Made by a program: the position numbers and the translations under genes
DNA from: Actinomycetes bacterium
GTDB lineage: Bacteria; Actinomycetota; Acidimicrobiia; Acidimicrobiales; RAAP-2
Direction: 5' to 3'
NCBI GenBank assembly: GCA_021815645.1
Contig: JAKBAB010000003.1
Location: forward strand, 1-53,048
Length of the DNA stretch: 53,048 nt
Notes under the pieces: model-generated
What the model saw: only the letters and a program-made list of their open reading frames with translations
Told to the model about the DNA's origin: nothing
Database searches by the model: none
Shown: positions 1 to 8,484 of the stretch, in pieces
Layout: each line of letters starts with the position of its first letter
How positions within the stretch are numbered: position 1 is the stretch's first letter

Positions 1-328
1 CTGGGAAACCGGACGGTGAGCAAGCACCGCTGAGCCACTTCGCTCAGTTGGTCAAGGCGAACCGGTGGGTCCAAATAGGACACACGCTGTTAGGGCAAAC
101 CGGTCAAAAGTGGCTGGACGTCGCCGGAGAGAGACTCCGACAAAACTTACGCCCGGCGTTCGCGGCGCCGTACGCGAACGGTTCGCTGCACCAGTATTGC
201 GCGACGCCAACTGAGTCGGCCGTCACATCGACGATACGCGCCAGACACCAAACGCCGTGTCGACGGGTGGCCATAGCTGCGGAAACGACGCATTATGTGG
301 GCGTCGCCCCAGGAGTCAGGAGTGGAGC
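1..328. other. Left-edge stretch without a recognised gene
   Basis: No convincing coding sequence is visible here. The ORFs called in this stretch (plus strand at 48, minus strand at 147) overlap each other in different frames and show no family motif. The stretch lies downstream of the terminator hairpin of the Liv operon and may hold the promoter or end of a gene outside the window. Confidence 0.4.
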
Positions 329-364
329 GTGCATCGGCCCGGTTAGTCAACCGGGCCGATGCAC
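329..364 (-). terminator. Strong hairpin after the Liv operon
   Basis: A perfect 16-bp inverted repeat (GTGCATCGGCCCGGTT / AACCGGGCCGATGCAC) encloses the tetraloop AGTC. It starts 9 bp beyond the stop codon of the substrate-binding protein, the last gene of the minus-strand Liv operon. No U-tract follows on the minus strand, which is common for actinobacterial terminators. Its position and stem strength support a terminator. Confidence 0.75.
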
Positions 365-372
365 GCCGCTCT

Positions 373-1722
373 TTACTTCAGCCAGCTCGGTATTCCAGTG
401 CTCAGCTTCTTAGCCTTGACCACGTTATTGAGACTGCTGGAGTCGGTAACGTACACCGTTCCGTTAACGGGCTTGGTCTGAGTTGGTGAGATGACGGTAG
501 TTATGTATCCCCCATTTAGACCTTGGTGATTCGTCGGTGTGTACACGAGCGGCACCAGAGACGGGGTCTGGGAGAAGGTCGTGTGCGTAAGGGTCTTGAG
601 GAAACTAGCCCGCGTAAAGGTGCGGCCCGCGGCCTTTAGCGCTTCGACGAACGCTACGCCCCAGCCGATTCCGTACGCCATGTTTCCGTCGAGGGTCGTC
701 GTGGAACTAAACGTCGGGAAGTCGGCCTTATCCTTGGACAGAACCATTCGCATCCACGCGATCCAAGGGCTCGACGTCGTCGTAGTGGGCAGGTAACTAA
801 AGGTCGTGGCCCCGACTTCGGGGTCGATCGGTAGACCCTTGGCGGCGAAGGGTGCGTCGACCGTCGAGGGGTCGGCCCCCACACTGGAAATCACCCAGTG
901 GGGCGAGTAGCCCGCGACCAGCGCCGCGCCGAGCGCGGCGTCGGTGGCGCCGGGAATAGTGTCCAGCACTACGACCGTGCACTTATCACTCTGAAAACGC
1001 GCTATGTAGGGAGCGATCGATGCGCCCGACGTCGCGACGAGGGCGTTCACGCTGTAGAGCTGCTCGTCGGAGGGCGTTACGCCCCCCGCAACCAATCCGG
1101 CGAGGCCGTCGGTGCCGAAGTCGTCACCTTGACCCAAGAAGCAAACGTTCGCGCCGGGGTAAGTCGCGTTTATGTAGTTCGCGAAGATCTTGCTCTCCTC
1201 GTTGTAACTAGTCTGCCAACCGAAAAGGCCCGGGTACTGGGAGGGATTGTTCCAGTCTCGCGAACCTGAATTGACGAAGAGTTGCGGCACACCGTTGGCC
1301 TTTAACAGAGCCCGGACCGAGTCCTGGGTGGGCGTACCGAGCGATCCGACCGTGGCGAAAACGGGTATGGAGAGTAGGGCGTGAGTCTGGGCCGGTGTAC
1401 TGGGGTTGCCCGTGCAGCCAAAGCCCGGCGTCCCGTAGCAGTCGTCCTTAAGGATGTAACGAATCTTGCGTCCGTTCACTCCCCCGCGGGAGTTCACGAA
1501 GTCAAAAACGGCGCGGGCCGCCTTGGCGACCTCGTTGTAACCCGACGACGCGATGCCCGTGAGGGGCACCGTGGCCCCGATGGTTACCTGTTTCGCCGTA
1601 ACACCGGGTGTTCCCCGAGTTGCTCCGCCCGAAACTACGGCGCTGCCGTAAGTAATTAGTCCCACACTCAGCAAAAGTGCCGTGCCCGACGCCGCGACGC
1701 GGCGCCACTGGGTACTCTTCAT
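373..1722 (-). CDS. Liv-type ABC transporter substrate-binding protein
   Basis: Extracytoplasmic binding protein of the branched-chain amino acid/amide (LivK-like, periplasmic-binding fold I) family. The ORF track begins 20 codons too early; the internal ATG at 1722 has a strong Shine-Dalgarno (GGGGGAG, 3 nt away) and opens a clear signal peptide: MKSTQWRR, then a hydrophobic stretch with small residues (VAASGTALLLSVGL). The mature part begins with VTIGATVPLTG, typical of this family's first strand. No lipobox cysteine is evident, so it may be anchored another way or released. It is the last gene of a five-gene operon, 61 bp after the LivM-like permease. The exact ligand (branched-chain amino acid, amide, urea or short acid) cannot be read from sequence. 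Confidence 0.88.
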   Translation of the reverse strand: MKSTQWRRVAASGTALLLSVGLITYGSAVVSGGATRGTPGVTAKQVTIGATVPLTGIASSGYNEVAKAARAVFDFVNSRGGVNGRKIRYILKDDCYGTPGFGCTGNPSTPAQTHALLSIPVFATVGSLGTPTQDSVRALLKANGVPQLFVNSGSRDWNNPSQYPGLFGWQTSYNEESKIFANYINATYPGANVCFLGQGDDFGTDGLAGLVAGGVTPSDEQLYSVNALVATSGASIAPYIARFQSDKCTVVVLDTIPGATDAALGAALVAGYSPHWVISSVGADPSTVDAPFAAKGLPIDPEVGATTFSYLPTTTTSSPWIAWMRMVLSKDKADFPTFSSTTTLDGNMAYGIGWGVAFVEALKAAGRTFTRASFLKTLTHTTFSQTPSLVPLVYTPTNHQGLNGGYITTVISPTQTKPVNGTVYVTDSSSLNNVVKAKKLSTGIPSWLK

Positions 1723-1783
1723 TGTCTCCCCCTTAACTAATACCTTCAGCGCGAGCGTAGAGCGGATTAGTGGCGTTTGCAAT

Positions 1784-2986
1784 TCACCCCGGCAACTTTG
1801 ACGCTAAGCGGCGATGGAGGCGTCGAATGAGTCCCACGATTCCGAGAGGAGCGAAGAGCATGACCAACACCAAAAGGGCGCCAAAAATGATTCCATTGAG
1901 TTGGCTCGCCAAATTGCCTTGGGGGTTAAGACCCGTCTGAGTCGTGATCCACGAGATGACCGACGCCGAATAGGCGTAAATCACGCCCCCGAGTAACGCG
2001 CCCGAAACAGTACCGATACCGCCGATTACTACGAGGGACAAAATCGTGATGGAGAGCGCAAAGGAGTACGCCGGTGGCGAGACGGAGTTGTTGATGAGCG
2101 TCCACAGCCCTCCCCCGAGGGCGGCGTAGGCCGAAGAAACTACGAAGGCCAGAACGCGGGATCGGGCCAGGGAAACCCCGACGATCTCCGCGGCCACGTC
2201 GTTGTCTCGAAGGAGGCGCATAGCTCGGCCGGCTCGACTGTGAATGAGATTGGCCATCAGAAAGAAACTCACCCCGGCCGCGACGATGGTCACGTCGGCC
2301 AGCCACGCGGAGTTGAGGGCGAGCGGGGAGCTTTGGGAGTCAAATAATGTCGCCATCCAACGCGGCGCCGTAACCGCGTTCGGTAGTTGGAGGCCCGCGT
2401 CTCCACCCGTCCAGGACGTAAACGAGTTGACGATGGCGGTGAAAGCCACCGCGAAGGCCAGCGTCATTCCCGCTAGGTAGGGGCCGCGAAGACGGGCGGC
2501 GGGCAGGCCGAGCAACAGTCCCGCCACCGCGCCGCACGCCACCGCGATGAGCAGCGTAACCACGAGCGGGGTGCTCGCGTGGTGATTGGCCCATATCGCG
2601 ACGGCCAGGGCGCCCACGCCCATGAAAGCACTGTTGCCGAGTGATATCTGGCCCGATATCCCGGTCAAGAACGACAGTCCAAGTAGCACGATCGCCATGG
2701 CCGCACCGATCGCCAAGTTGTAATTGGTGTTGGCCGAGAAGAAGAACGTCGCCCCCAGGGCGACGTCCACGACGACCACACTCCCCAGAGCCCGCGCCAA
2801 CGTAGGTCGCCGTTTTCGCAGATCTCTCGACGAGAGAACGGACAGTGAAGCTAACGCCCCGTCCAGCGCCAATCCCAGAACCACCCCATTACGCGTAGTG
2901 GGCGCCGCGAGGATTGACGACACGAATACGACCACCAGCGTCAGCGCCGCCACCGCGATGCGACTACGGGGAGCGAGAGTTCTCAC
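1784..2986 (-). CDS. livM: Branched-chain amino acid-type ABC permease (LivM-like)
   Basis: Integral membrane permease with about ten hydrophobic segments. The sequence LSFLTGISGQISLGNSAF is the LivM signature, and GLLLGLPAARLRGPYLAGMTLAFA is the EAA-like loop that contacts the ATPases. It would pair with the LivH-like protein to form the membrane channel of the importer. The GTG start overlaps the stop of the LivH gene by 4 nt, so translation is probably coupled. At 400 residues it is slightly longer than many LivM proteins because of extra N-terminal hydrophobic segments. Substrate is not predictable. Confidence 0.88.
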   Translation of the reverse strand: MRTLAPRSRIAVAALTLVVVFVSSILAAPTTRNGVVLGLALDGALASLSVLSSRDLRKRRPTLARALGSVVVVDVALGATFFFSANTNYNLAIGAAMAIVLLGLSFLTGISGQISLGNSAFMGVGALAVAIWANHHASTPLVVTLLIAVACGAVAGLLLGLPAARLRGPYLAGMTLAFAVAFTAIVNSFTSWTGGDAGLQLPNAVTAPRWMATLFDSQSSPLALNSAWLADVTIVAAGVSFFLMANLIHSRAGRAMRLLRDNDVAAEIVGVSLARSRVLAFVVSSAYAALGGGLWTLINNSVSPPAYSFALSITILSLVVIGGIGTVSGALLGGVIYAYSASVISWITTQTGLNPQGNLASQLNGIIFGALLVLVMLFAPLGIVGLIRRLHRRLASKLPG

Positions 2987-3882
2987 ACTCGCCTCGCGGA
3001 ATTGCGAGTGAAAATTCCGTTGGGCCGAACCATGAGCGAAACGACCAATATCACCAGCGCGACCAAGATAATGGCGTTCGAGTTGATGTAGTCCCCTACG
3101 AACTGCAGAACGATTCCGAGCGCGACGCCCGAGACGATTGCGCCCACCGGACTTTCCAGACCCCCCACCGCGGCCGCAATGAAGCCAAAAGCGAAGATGC
3201 CGTCCATTACTTGGGGCGTCAGCCCGGTAAAGAAGTTGGAAGCAACCAACACGGTGGTGATGGTGCCCACCCCCGTCGACAACGCCCAGCCCAACGTCAA
3301 CATGCGACCCACGCGTACGCCCAGGAGGCGCGACACCTCGGGCGCCAGTGCGGACGCGCGTAGTTGAAGACCGAGTTTGGTGAAGCGAAATAGCGCCGCC
3401 ACCGCCGACATGACCACGAGGGCCGTGACGATCTCGTAGAGACTAAAGCTCGACAGCGCGATCGGCTTGCCCGCTAGTTGCCAGTCGATCGGTGAAAAGG
3501 GATTGGGAATCCCCCGAGGGACCGTTGACCAAATCGCCGCGGCGACGCCTTCGAGGACGATGAGAATCCCCACCATAACCACGACGGGATTGATCGGGGG
3601 TTTACCGTAGAGTCGCCGCACGACCACCCGCTCGGTCAAAGCGCCAATGGTGAGCCCCGTGATGATCGCGATAACCACGCTGGGCCAATACCCCAGGGTA
3701 CTGACGAAAATCACCATGCCGACGTAGGTGGCAACCATCGGCATGGCTCCAGCCGCGAAGTTCAAAATTCCCGCCGAACGCCAAATCAACACGAGACTCA
3801 GCGCCACGAGGCCGTAAATCATGCCGTTCGTCAAACCGCCCAAAACGTCACTCATAATCCGCGAAGTCAAAAAGGCGTCCAC
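2983..3882 (-). CDS. livH: Branched-chain amino acid-type ABC permease (LivH-like)
   Basis: Second membrane permease of the importer, 299 residues, the usual LivH length. It opens with GLTNGMIYGLVALSLVLIWRS followed by GILNFAAGAMPM, both characteristic of LivH, and has about eight hydrophobic segments. The GTG start overlaps the end of the LivF-like gene by one base, and its own end overlaps the LivM gene by 4 nt. Together with LivM it would form the translocation pore for a ligand delivered by the binding protein at 373-1722. Confidence 0.88.
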   Translation of the reverse strand: MDAFLTSRIMSDVLGGLTNGMIYGLVALSLVLIWRSAGILNFAAGAMPMVATYVGMVIFVSTLGYWPSVVIAIITGLTIGALTERVVVRRLYGKPPINPVVVMVGILIVLEGVAAAIWSTVPRGIPNPFSPIDWQLAGKPIALSSFSLYEIVTALVVMSAVAALFRFTKLGLQLRASALAPEVSRLLGVRVGRMLTLGWALSTGVGTITTVLVASNFFTGLTPQVMDGIFAFGFIAAAVGGLESPVGAIVSGVALGIVLQFVGDYINSNAIILVALVILVVSLMVRPNGIFTRNSARRV

Positions 3883-4589
3883 TACGACGACATCCCTAAG
3901 TAGTACTGACGAAGGTTCTCGTCTTCACCGATAACGGACGCGTCGTCGTCGGCCACTACCCGACCTAGGTTAAGCACTACGGCGTGAGACGAGATCCTTA
4001 GGGCCGTCACCGCGTTTTGTTCTACGAGGATCACGGTCAATTTCTTCTTTTCGCAGAGATCCTTGATCGTTTTCATCAGTTGCGCTGTGACCAGCGGCGC
4101 CAGGCCGAGCGACGGCTCATCGAGGAGCAGCACCGTGGGTTCAGCGATGAGCGCTCGGGCCATGGCGAGCATCTGCCGCTCGCCCCCCGAAAGTTTGGCG
4201 GCGTGTTGTTTGCGCCGTTCCCCCAAGGCCGGAAATAGCTCGTACTGCTCGGCGAGACCTTTAGCTAGTGGCGTCTTGTTGAACATCGATCCGAGGCGCA
4301 GATTCTCTTCTACGGTGAACTCACTAATAACGCCGCGACCCTCGGGAACGTGGCCGACGCCTAGTCGGGCAATCTCTTCGGCCCTCCTCCCAACGAGGGC
4401 CGTTGAACCAAAGTCGACCCGCCCCTGCGTGGGCGTCACGAGGCCACTGATGGTGCGAAGCAGCGTCGTCTTTCCGGCCCCGTTGGCCCCCAGCACTGCG
4501 GTTATCTGACCGGCGCCCGCTTGAAAACTAACGTCACGCAGCGCCTGGACGGCGCCGTAAGCGACCGAGAGTGACGTGACCGTTATCAC
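3882..4589 (-). CDS. livF: ABC transporter ATPase (LivF-like)
   Basis: Cytoplasmic ATPase of the Liv importer, 235 residues as expected for LivF. Visible motifs are Walker A GANGAGKTTLL (about residues 33-43), the ABC signature LSGGERQMLAMARAL, Walker B VLLLDEPSLGLAP and the switch histidine region (here ILVEQN, the LivF-typical Q/N form). The sequence HVPEGRGVISEFTVEENLRLG is diagnostic for LivF rather than LivG. The GTG start overlaps the stop of the LivG-like gene by 4 nt. Confidence 0.92.
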   Translation of the reverse strand: MITVTSLSVAYGAVQALRDVSFQAGAGQITAVLGANGAGKTTLLRTISGLVTPTQGRVDFGSTALVGRRAEEIARLGVGHVPEGRGVISEFTVEENLRLGSMFNKTPLAKGLAEQYELFPALGERRKQHAAKLSGGERQMLAMARALIAEPTVLLLDEPSLGLAPLVTAQLMKTIKDLCEKKKLTVILVEQNAVTALRISSHAVVLNLGRVVADDDASVIGEDENLRQYYLGMSS

Positions 4590-5362
4590 TGGTCTACTCC
4601 GAGGTAGGCCGCGACGACGTCGGGATTGCGTCGTACGTCCTCGGGCGCACCCGAAGCGATGACTTCGCCGAAGTTCAGTACGACCAAGCGATCGACGAGG
4701 GGCATCACAAAATCCATGTCGTGTTCTACGAGCAAGACGCCCATCGACGAACGCAGCGTGGTGATCAAGTGCGCGAAATCATCCAGCTCCGCACCGTCGA
4801 GTCCGGACGCCGGCTCGTCCAAGAGGAGAAGTGAGGGATCGCACATGAGTGCTCGGGCGATCGAGACTTTCTTCGCCGTTCCGTAGGGGATCTCCGAAGG
4901 AAGTCGAGGCGCGACGGCAGCGATATTGAGTCGCTCGAGTACCGCCAGCGCGTCATCTCGAAGGGACCTCTCGGCCCGAACGCTCGCCGGCGAGGAAAAT
5001 ATTCCAGCGAAGAAGCCGCCGTGAGGTCTGATTTGTCCTCCGGCCATGACGTTTTCCAAAACGGTGCAGTGAGGAAACAGACCCACGCCTTGAAGCGTTC
5101 GCGCTATCCCACTGCGCGCCAGCTGGTCGGGTCGAAGTCCGTGGCGCTTACTAACTGGGTAGGTCACCGCGCCGCTCGACGGCTTGACGAAACCGCACGC
5201 GACGTTGAATGCGGTAGTTTTACCGGCGCCGTTCGGGCCGATCAGTCCGACAATCTCTCCCGACGACACTGAAAAAGAGACCGAACTGAGGGCTTGGAGC
5301 CCACCGAAGTTGACGGACACCTCTTCGAAGGCAATCGCGGTCGAGGTGGTCGCAGGCTCCAT
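4586..5362 (-). CDS. livG: ABC transporter ATPase (LivG-like)
   Basis: First gene of the Liv operon and partner ATPase of LivF; 258 residues. Motifs: Walker A GPNGAGKTTAFN, Walker B LLLLDEPASGLDG, H-loop LLVEHDMDFVMPL and the LivG-style ending (EVIASGAPEDVRRNPDVVAAYLG). The signature motif is degenerate: where LSGGQ-like sequence is expected it reads IPYGTAKKVSIARAL, a form known in LivG proteins. The ATG at 5362 is preceded by an AGGGGAAG ribosome-binding site. Confidence 0.9.
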   Translation of the reverse strand: MEPATTSTAIAFEEVSVNFGGLQALSSVSFSVSSGEIVGLIGPNGAGKTTAFNVACGFVKPSSGAVTYPVSKRHGLRPDQLARSGIARTLQGVGLFPHCTVLENVMAGGQIRPHGGFFAGIFSSPASVRAERSLRDDALAVLERLNIAAVAPRLPSEIPYGTAKKVSIARALMCDPSLLLLDEPASGLDGAELDDFAHLITTLRSSMGVLLVEHDMDFVMPLVDRLVVLNFGEVIASGAPEDVRRNPDVVAAYLGVDQ

Positions 5363-5375
5363 GACTTCCCCTAAG

Positions 5376-5594
5376 TTATCCCCATCTCAGTGCGTCGAAG
5401 AGTTGGGCGCGAGTTCCCCAGTGGACCATCGAGGTCGCCCAGGCGCTCTTGACTGGATAGTCCGGGCACCACGCCCCCCGGCCAGAACGATCGGCCAACT
5501 CCCTTGGACGAATAGTCGTTAACGCCGTACGACTCAGAGACTGGGCGTAAGTAGCGCCATACTCAGCGGCCGTGGCGATCACTCGCTCGTCCAT
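5376..5594 (-). CDS. Possible small hypothetical protein
   Basis: A 72-residue ORF fills most of the gap between the guanylate-kinase-like gene and the Liv operon, on the same strand as both. I do not recognise a family. It has an ATG start but only a weak ribosome-binding site. There is no competing gene in the gap, so it may be real, but it could equally be leader DNA of the Liv operon. Confidence 0.25.
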   Translation of the reverse strand: MDERVIATAAEYGATYAQSLSRTALTTIRPRELADRSGRGAWCPDYPVKSAWATSMVHWGTRAQLFDALRWG

Positions 5595-5636
5595 GATCCC
5601 ATTGAGTTCGGCGCTCCTGCGCCCATTTTGCGAGTA

Positions 5637-6281
5637 CTACTTGGCGGGGTTATCGAGGCGCAGCCCTTCGAGTCGTATTCGGGCCATTAGTTGTTCTAGG
5701 TCGTCACGCCCCCTGGAGTCCGAAGTCACTCCCGCGACAACTGTCGTTACGTCCCCGAGAAACGTCACCAACTCACGATTTGAGATCACGTAGTCGTACT
5801 GCCAGGCACTGGCGATTTGCTGATGCGCCGCTACGAGACGGGCCTCTCGGTCAACGTCGTCGGAACGCAAAGTAATGCGAAGATCAATCTCCTCAATGGA
5901 GGGGGGGAGCAAAAAGATGCCGACCACGCGTCGCGAAGAATGGCTCTTTAGGAAGAAGAAACCCTCGGGATCAAGTTCCACGACCTGGGCGGTCGTGGCG
6001 TCGTCGTAGTCGAGTAGTTCAAAGGGGGACGCGTAGGCGGAACTACCGTAGGTCCGATTGAACTCTAAAAAGCGACCCGCGGTGTGATACTCCCGAAAGG
6101 TCTCTTCGGAGATGAAGCGGTAGTCGACACCCTCAACTTCGTCCGCTCGAGGGGCGCGCGTGGTGTAAGTGACTACCTTGGTGAGTCCCTCCGCCAGCAA
6201 GTGATTCATTGCCGTCTTCTTGCCCGAACCACTCGGACCGGATATGACGAAGAGGAGCGGAGGGTTTCGAAGGGTCTTCAC
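5637..6281 (-). CDS. Guanylate kinase-like P-loop kinase
   Basis: Guanylate kinase fold: P-loop GPSGSGKKT near the N-terminus, the GMP-binding TYTTRAPRADEVEGVDYRF segment (compare TTRxPRxGExxGxDYxF), FLEFNRTYGSSAYASP in place of the usual nucleotide-binding NxYGT segment, and a lid-like LRSDDVDREARL region. Length 214 residues fits guanylate kinase, which converts GMP (or dGMP) to GDP using ATP. Two points leave room for a paralogue: the residue after the P-loop lysine is Lys, and the NYYGT motif is replaced by YGSSAYAS. GTG start with GGGG upstream. It stands alone, not beside the rpoZ/coaBC genes that often accompany gmk. Confidence 0.7.
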   Translation of the reverse strand: MKTLRNPPLLFVISGPSGSGKKTAMNHLLAEGLTKVVTYTTRAPRADEVEGVDYRFISEETFREYHTAGRFLEFNRTYGSSAYASPFELLDYDDATTAQVVELDPEGFFFLKSHSSRRVVGIFLLPPSIEEIDLRITLRSDDVDREARLVAAHQQIASAWQYDYVISNRELVTFLGDVTTVVAGVTSDSRGRDDLEQLMARIRLEGLRLDNPAK

Positions 6282-6692
6282 GTCCCCAAATTAACCGAAG
6301 TCGCTGTAGCGGGGAGAGTTGTAATCCGCCGTTGCTGGTGGCGAATCCCACGCGGGCTTTCTGTGCGCGTCGTCCAGGGAAACACGTTTTACGCGGGTGA
6401 AGGTTGACGAGAAGCCCGAACTCTAAATACGAGCATGAGAAACAGTTCAGGAGTTATTCGGCGCCCCGACCGCACGAAACTACCGAGGAACGAAGTCGGC
6501 GCACGCCACGAGTCGTACGCGGCGCGAGGTGCAAGAGGGAACGCCGATACTCGGTCGATAGCCCTTGGTGGCTGCGAATACGCTCCTTCGGCCACGCGAA
6601 GCGAAGGGACCGAGAGCCAGTCACCCGTCTAACTGCCAAACTAGCCAAGAGGATCGGCCCGTGGATAGGTGCGAAGGTGAGGCGTGAGATAA
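6282..6692. other. Divergent intergenic region without a recognised gene
   Basis: This 411-bp gap separates the minus-strand guanylate-kinase-like gene from the plus-strand dehydrogenase. Several overlapping ORFs exist on both strands (plus 6404 and 6435, minus 6389 and 6454), but they conflict with one another and show no motif. It presumably carries promoters for both flanking genes. No RNA gene or clear repeat was seen. Confidence 0.4.
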
Positions 6693-7547
6693 ATGGCGGT
6701 AGTTCTCATTACCGGGTGCAGTAGTGGACTGGGCGCGTCGACCGCGCTCGCCTTTGCGAAAAAAGGCGACACGGTCATCGCGACGATGCGAAGGATGGAC
6801 CGCGCTAGCGCACTTAGGGCACGCGTCCTCGACGCGGGAGTGAGTTTGGAGATCATCGAACTCGACGTCTCGAGCGCGCAGTCCGTCGGCGTTGCCGTTA
6901 CGGATGTACTAAAGCGTCATCGCGCCATAGACGTCCTAGTTAACAATGCGGGGGTCGCCCACGTTGGGGCGATAGAAACGACCCCACTCGAATTCGCTCA
7001 AGAGGTCGTGGACACCAACTTTTGGGGCGCGGTGCGGATGATTCAGGCCGTGCTGCCAACGATGCGCGCGAGAGACGCTGGGGTTGTAATCAACGTTTCG
7101 TCAGTTGCGGGACGCATCGCACCTCTACCATTTTCCAGCTGGTACTCCGTGAGTAAGCACGCCGTATGTCTACTGAGTGAAGCACTCCACATGGAGTTAT
7201 TAGGTACGAACGTGCGAGTGGTCAGCGTCGAGCCGGGCTTTTTTAAGACGTCACTCGTAGCTCGAACCGCGCCCCCGGCGCCAGAGGGAAACGACTACAC
7301 CGCCGAGGAGGAGTGGGTGGCGAGCTTTTACGAGGCGGGAACCCAAAATGGCGGTGACCCGAACGAAGTCGCGGTCGCCATCATCGCGGCCGCTACAGAT
7401 CCCGCTACGCCACTGCACTTAGCCGTGCCCGCTTTTCGTGTTGGAGTAATTCCCGCTGGCGCACCCTCATTCGAAGAGACCGTGGCTAGACAAATTGCCA
7501 CTTTGGAGGCGGTATCGGGTCCCCGCCCGAGTCGTAACACTCCGTAA
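6693..7547 (+). CDS. Short-chain dehydrogenase/reductase (classical SDR)
   Basis: NAD(P)-dependent oxidoreductase of the classical SDR family. It has the cofactor motif TGCSSGLG (residues 7-14), the NNAG motif (about 84-87) and the catalytic triad Ser137, Tyr151, Lys155 (SSVAG...YSVSK). The sequence after the active site (VEPGFFKTSL) and the 284-residue length recall 17beta-hydroxysteroid or retinol dehydrogenase-like SDRs, but substrate cannot be assigned. ATG at 6693 with GAGGCGTGAG upstream. It is monocistronic: the next gene is a converging toxin-antitoxin remnant. Confidence 0.85.
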   Translation: MAVVLITGCSSGLGASTALAFAKKGDTVIATMRRMDRASALRARVLDAGVSLEIIELDVSSAQSVGVAVTDVLKRHRAIDVLVNNAGVAHVGAIETTPLEFAQEVVDTNFWGAVRMIQAVLPTMRARDAGVVINVSSVAGRIAPLPFSSWYSVSKHAVCLLSEALHMELLGTNVRVVSVEPGFFKTSLVARTAPPAPEGNDYTAEEEWVASFYEAGTQNGGDPNEVAVAIIAAATDPATPLHLAVPAFRVGVIPAGAPSFEETVARQIATLEAVSGPRPSRNTP

Positions 7548-7638
7548 GCGACGTTCGGACCAATTCGCGAGACAGCCGCGCGCACGGTTAGGGCGACCGC
7601 AGCCATTCTTCGAGCGAACCTATATCAGACCTGGACCC

Positions 7639-8019
7639 CTAAATACGGTTCGGGGCGCGACTGATCGGTTCGCGCACCCGCAAAATGTGGACTTTGAGTG
7701 TGTCAGTCAAAACACCTACCAAAAACGTCCGGCGGGTCTGCACCCAGTTTCCCTGACACCGGAGTTGAATCCGATGCGCGACAACGGTCTTAGGGTTGTC
7801 AATTATTTCGTAGTTGATCCAACCGTCGCCTCGGCGCGCCGAGTAGAGGCCGTCCAGTTCCCCGACCAACTTCTTGCCGAGTCGTTATGGGTTTTCTCTA
7901 ATCGCCCCCATCAGCGCGCTGAGCGCCGCTTCACGAATTTTGATAGCGAGGCGGTCGAGGCGTAGAAGCCCTTCGGGCGTGATTCTTACTTCCTACACTG
8001 GGCCGTGTTGTTCAGCCAT
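7639..8019 (-). pseudogene. Broken RelE-type toxin gene
   Basis: Read in one frame from the ATG at 8019, the minus strand gives MAEQHGPV, a stop, EVRITPEGLLRLDRLAIKI..IRENP, a second stop, then RLGKKLVGELDGLYSARRG..INYEIIDNPKTVVAHRI. This is a recognisable RelE/ParE toxin (GLYSARRG and KTV..HRI are family hallmarks) carrying an in-frame TAG (7993-7995) and TAA (7885-7887). The usual C-terminal HRADVYR is lost in divergent sequence. The start overlaps the antitoxin stop (ATGGCTGA), the normal layout of an antitoxin-toxin operon. The ORF track only shows the last 76 codons. The 3' limit is approximate. Confidence 0.75.
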
Positions 8020-8263
8020 CGGGAAGGGGAAGAGTCTCACCGCGCGCTGATTCAGATCGTGATATCTGGAGTGAAGCGTAAAGTTCGGCGTCCTTTAAAA
8101 TGTCGAGTGTCTCTTCGAGCGAGTCAAGATCATTCGGGATGACGAGAACGAACGACCTTCGTCCGTTGCGTGTCACCAAGAACCGTTCGTGTTCGCGTTC
8201 TACCCGTTCGACCAGTACCGACAAGTGCGCTTTCGTCTCAGAAAATGCCATTGACTCCGTCAT
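8012..8263 (-). CDS. Phd/YefM family antitoxin
   Basis: An 83-residue antitoxin: FSETKAHLSVLVERVEREHERFLVTRNGRRSFVLV is the Phd/YefM DNA-binding fold, and DLDSLEETLDILKDAELYASL is the toxin-neutralising helix typical of RelB/YefM partners of RelE. An alternative start is Met5, preceded by GGAG. The antitoxin frame is intact while the toxin frame just downstream is interrupted by two stop codons, so it may act as an orphan repressor or protect against a related toxin elsewhere. Confidence 0.8.
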   Translation of the reverse strand: MTESMAFSETKAHLSVLVERVEREHERFLVTRNGRRSFVLVIPNDLDSLEETLDILKDAELYASLQISRSESARGETLPLPDG

Positions 8264-8484
8264 TGGTCAAACTTTTAACGTACCCAGAGTCAGTTGGCAA
8301 GCACATGCAGTGGACTAGGAGCATCGCCGAGCAATCGAGGCCACGAGCCGAACCGGCGAAGTCGAAAGACCTGCGTTATTTACTCGAAATCGTGGCGCCC
8401 CGCTCGCGTTCTTTTGAGAGGGCCCGATAGTTAGGGGAGATAACGCGAAGGAGACGATATTCGCGGGAAGCCATTTCAGCGCCG

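Noticed and set aside
7495-7965. Plus-strand ORF of 156 codons opposite the toxin remnant
   Set aside because: The minus strand carries the RelE-like sequence continuing from the antitoxin; the plus ORF starts within the dehydrogenase gene and has no motif.
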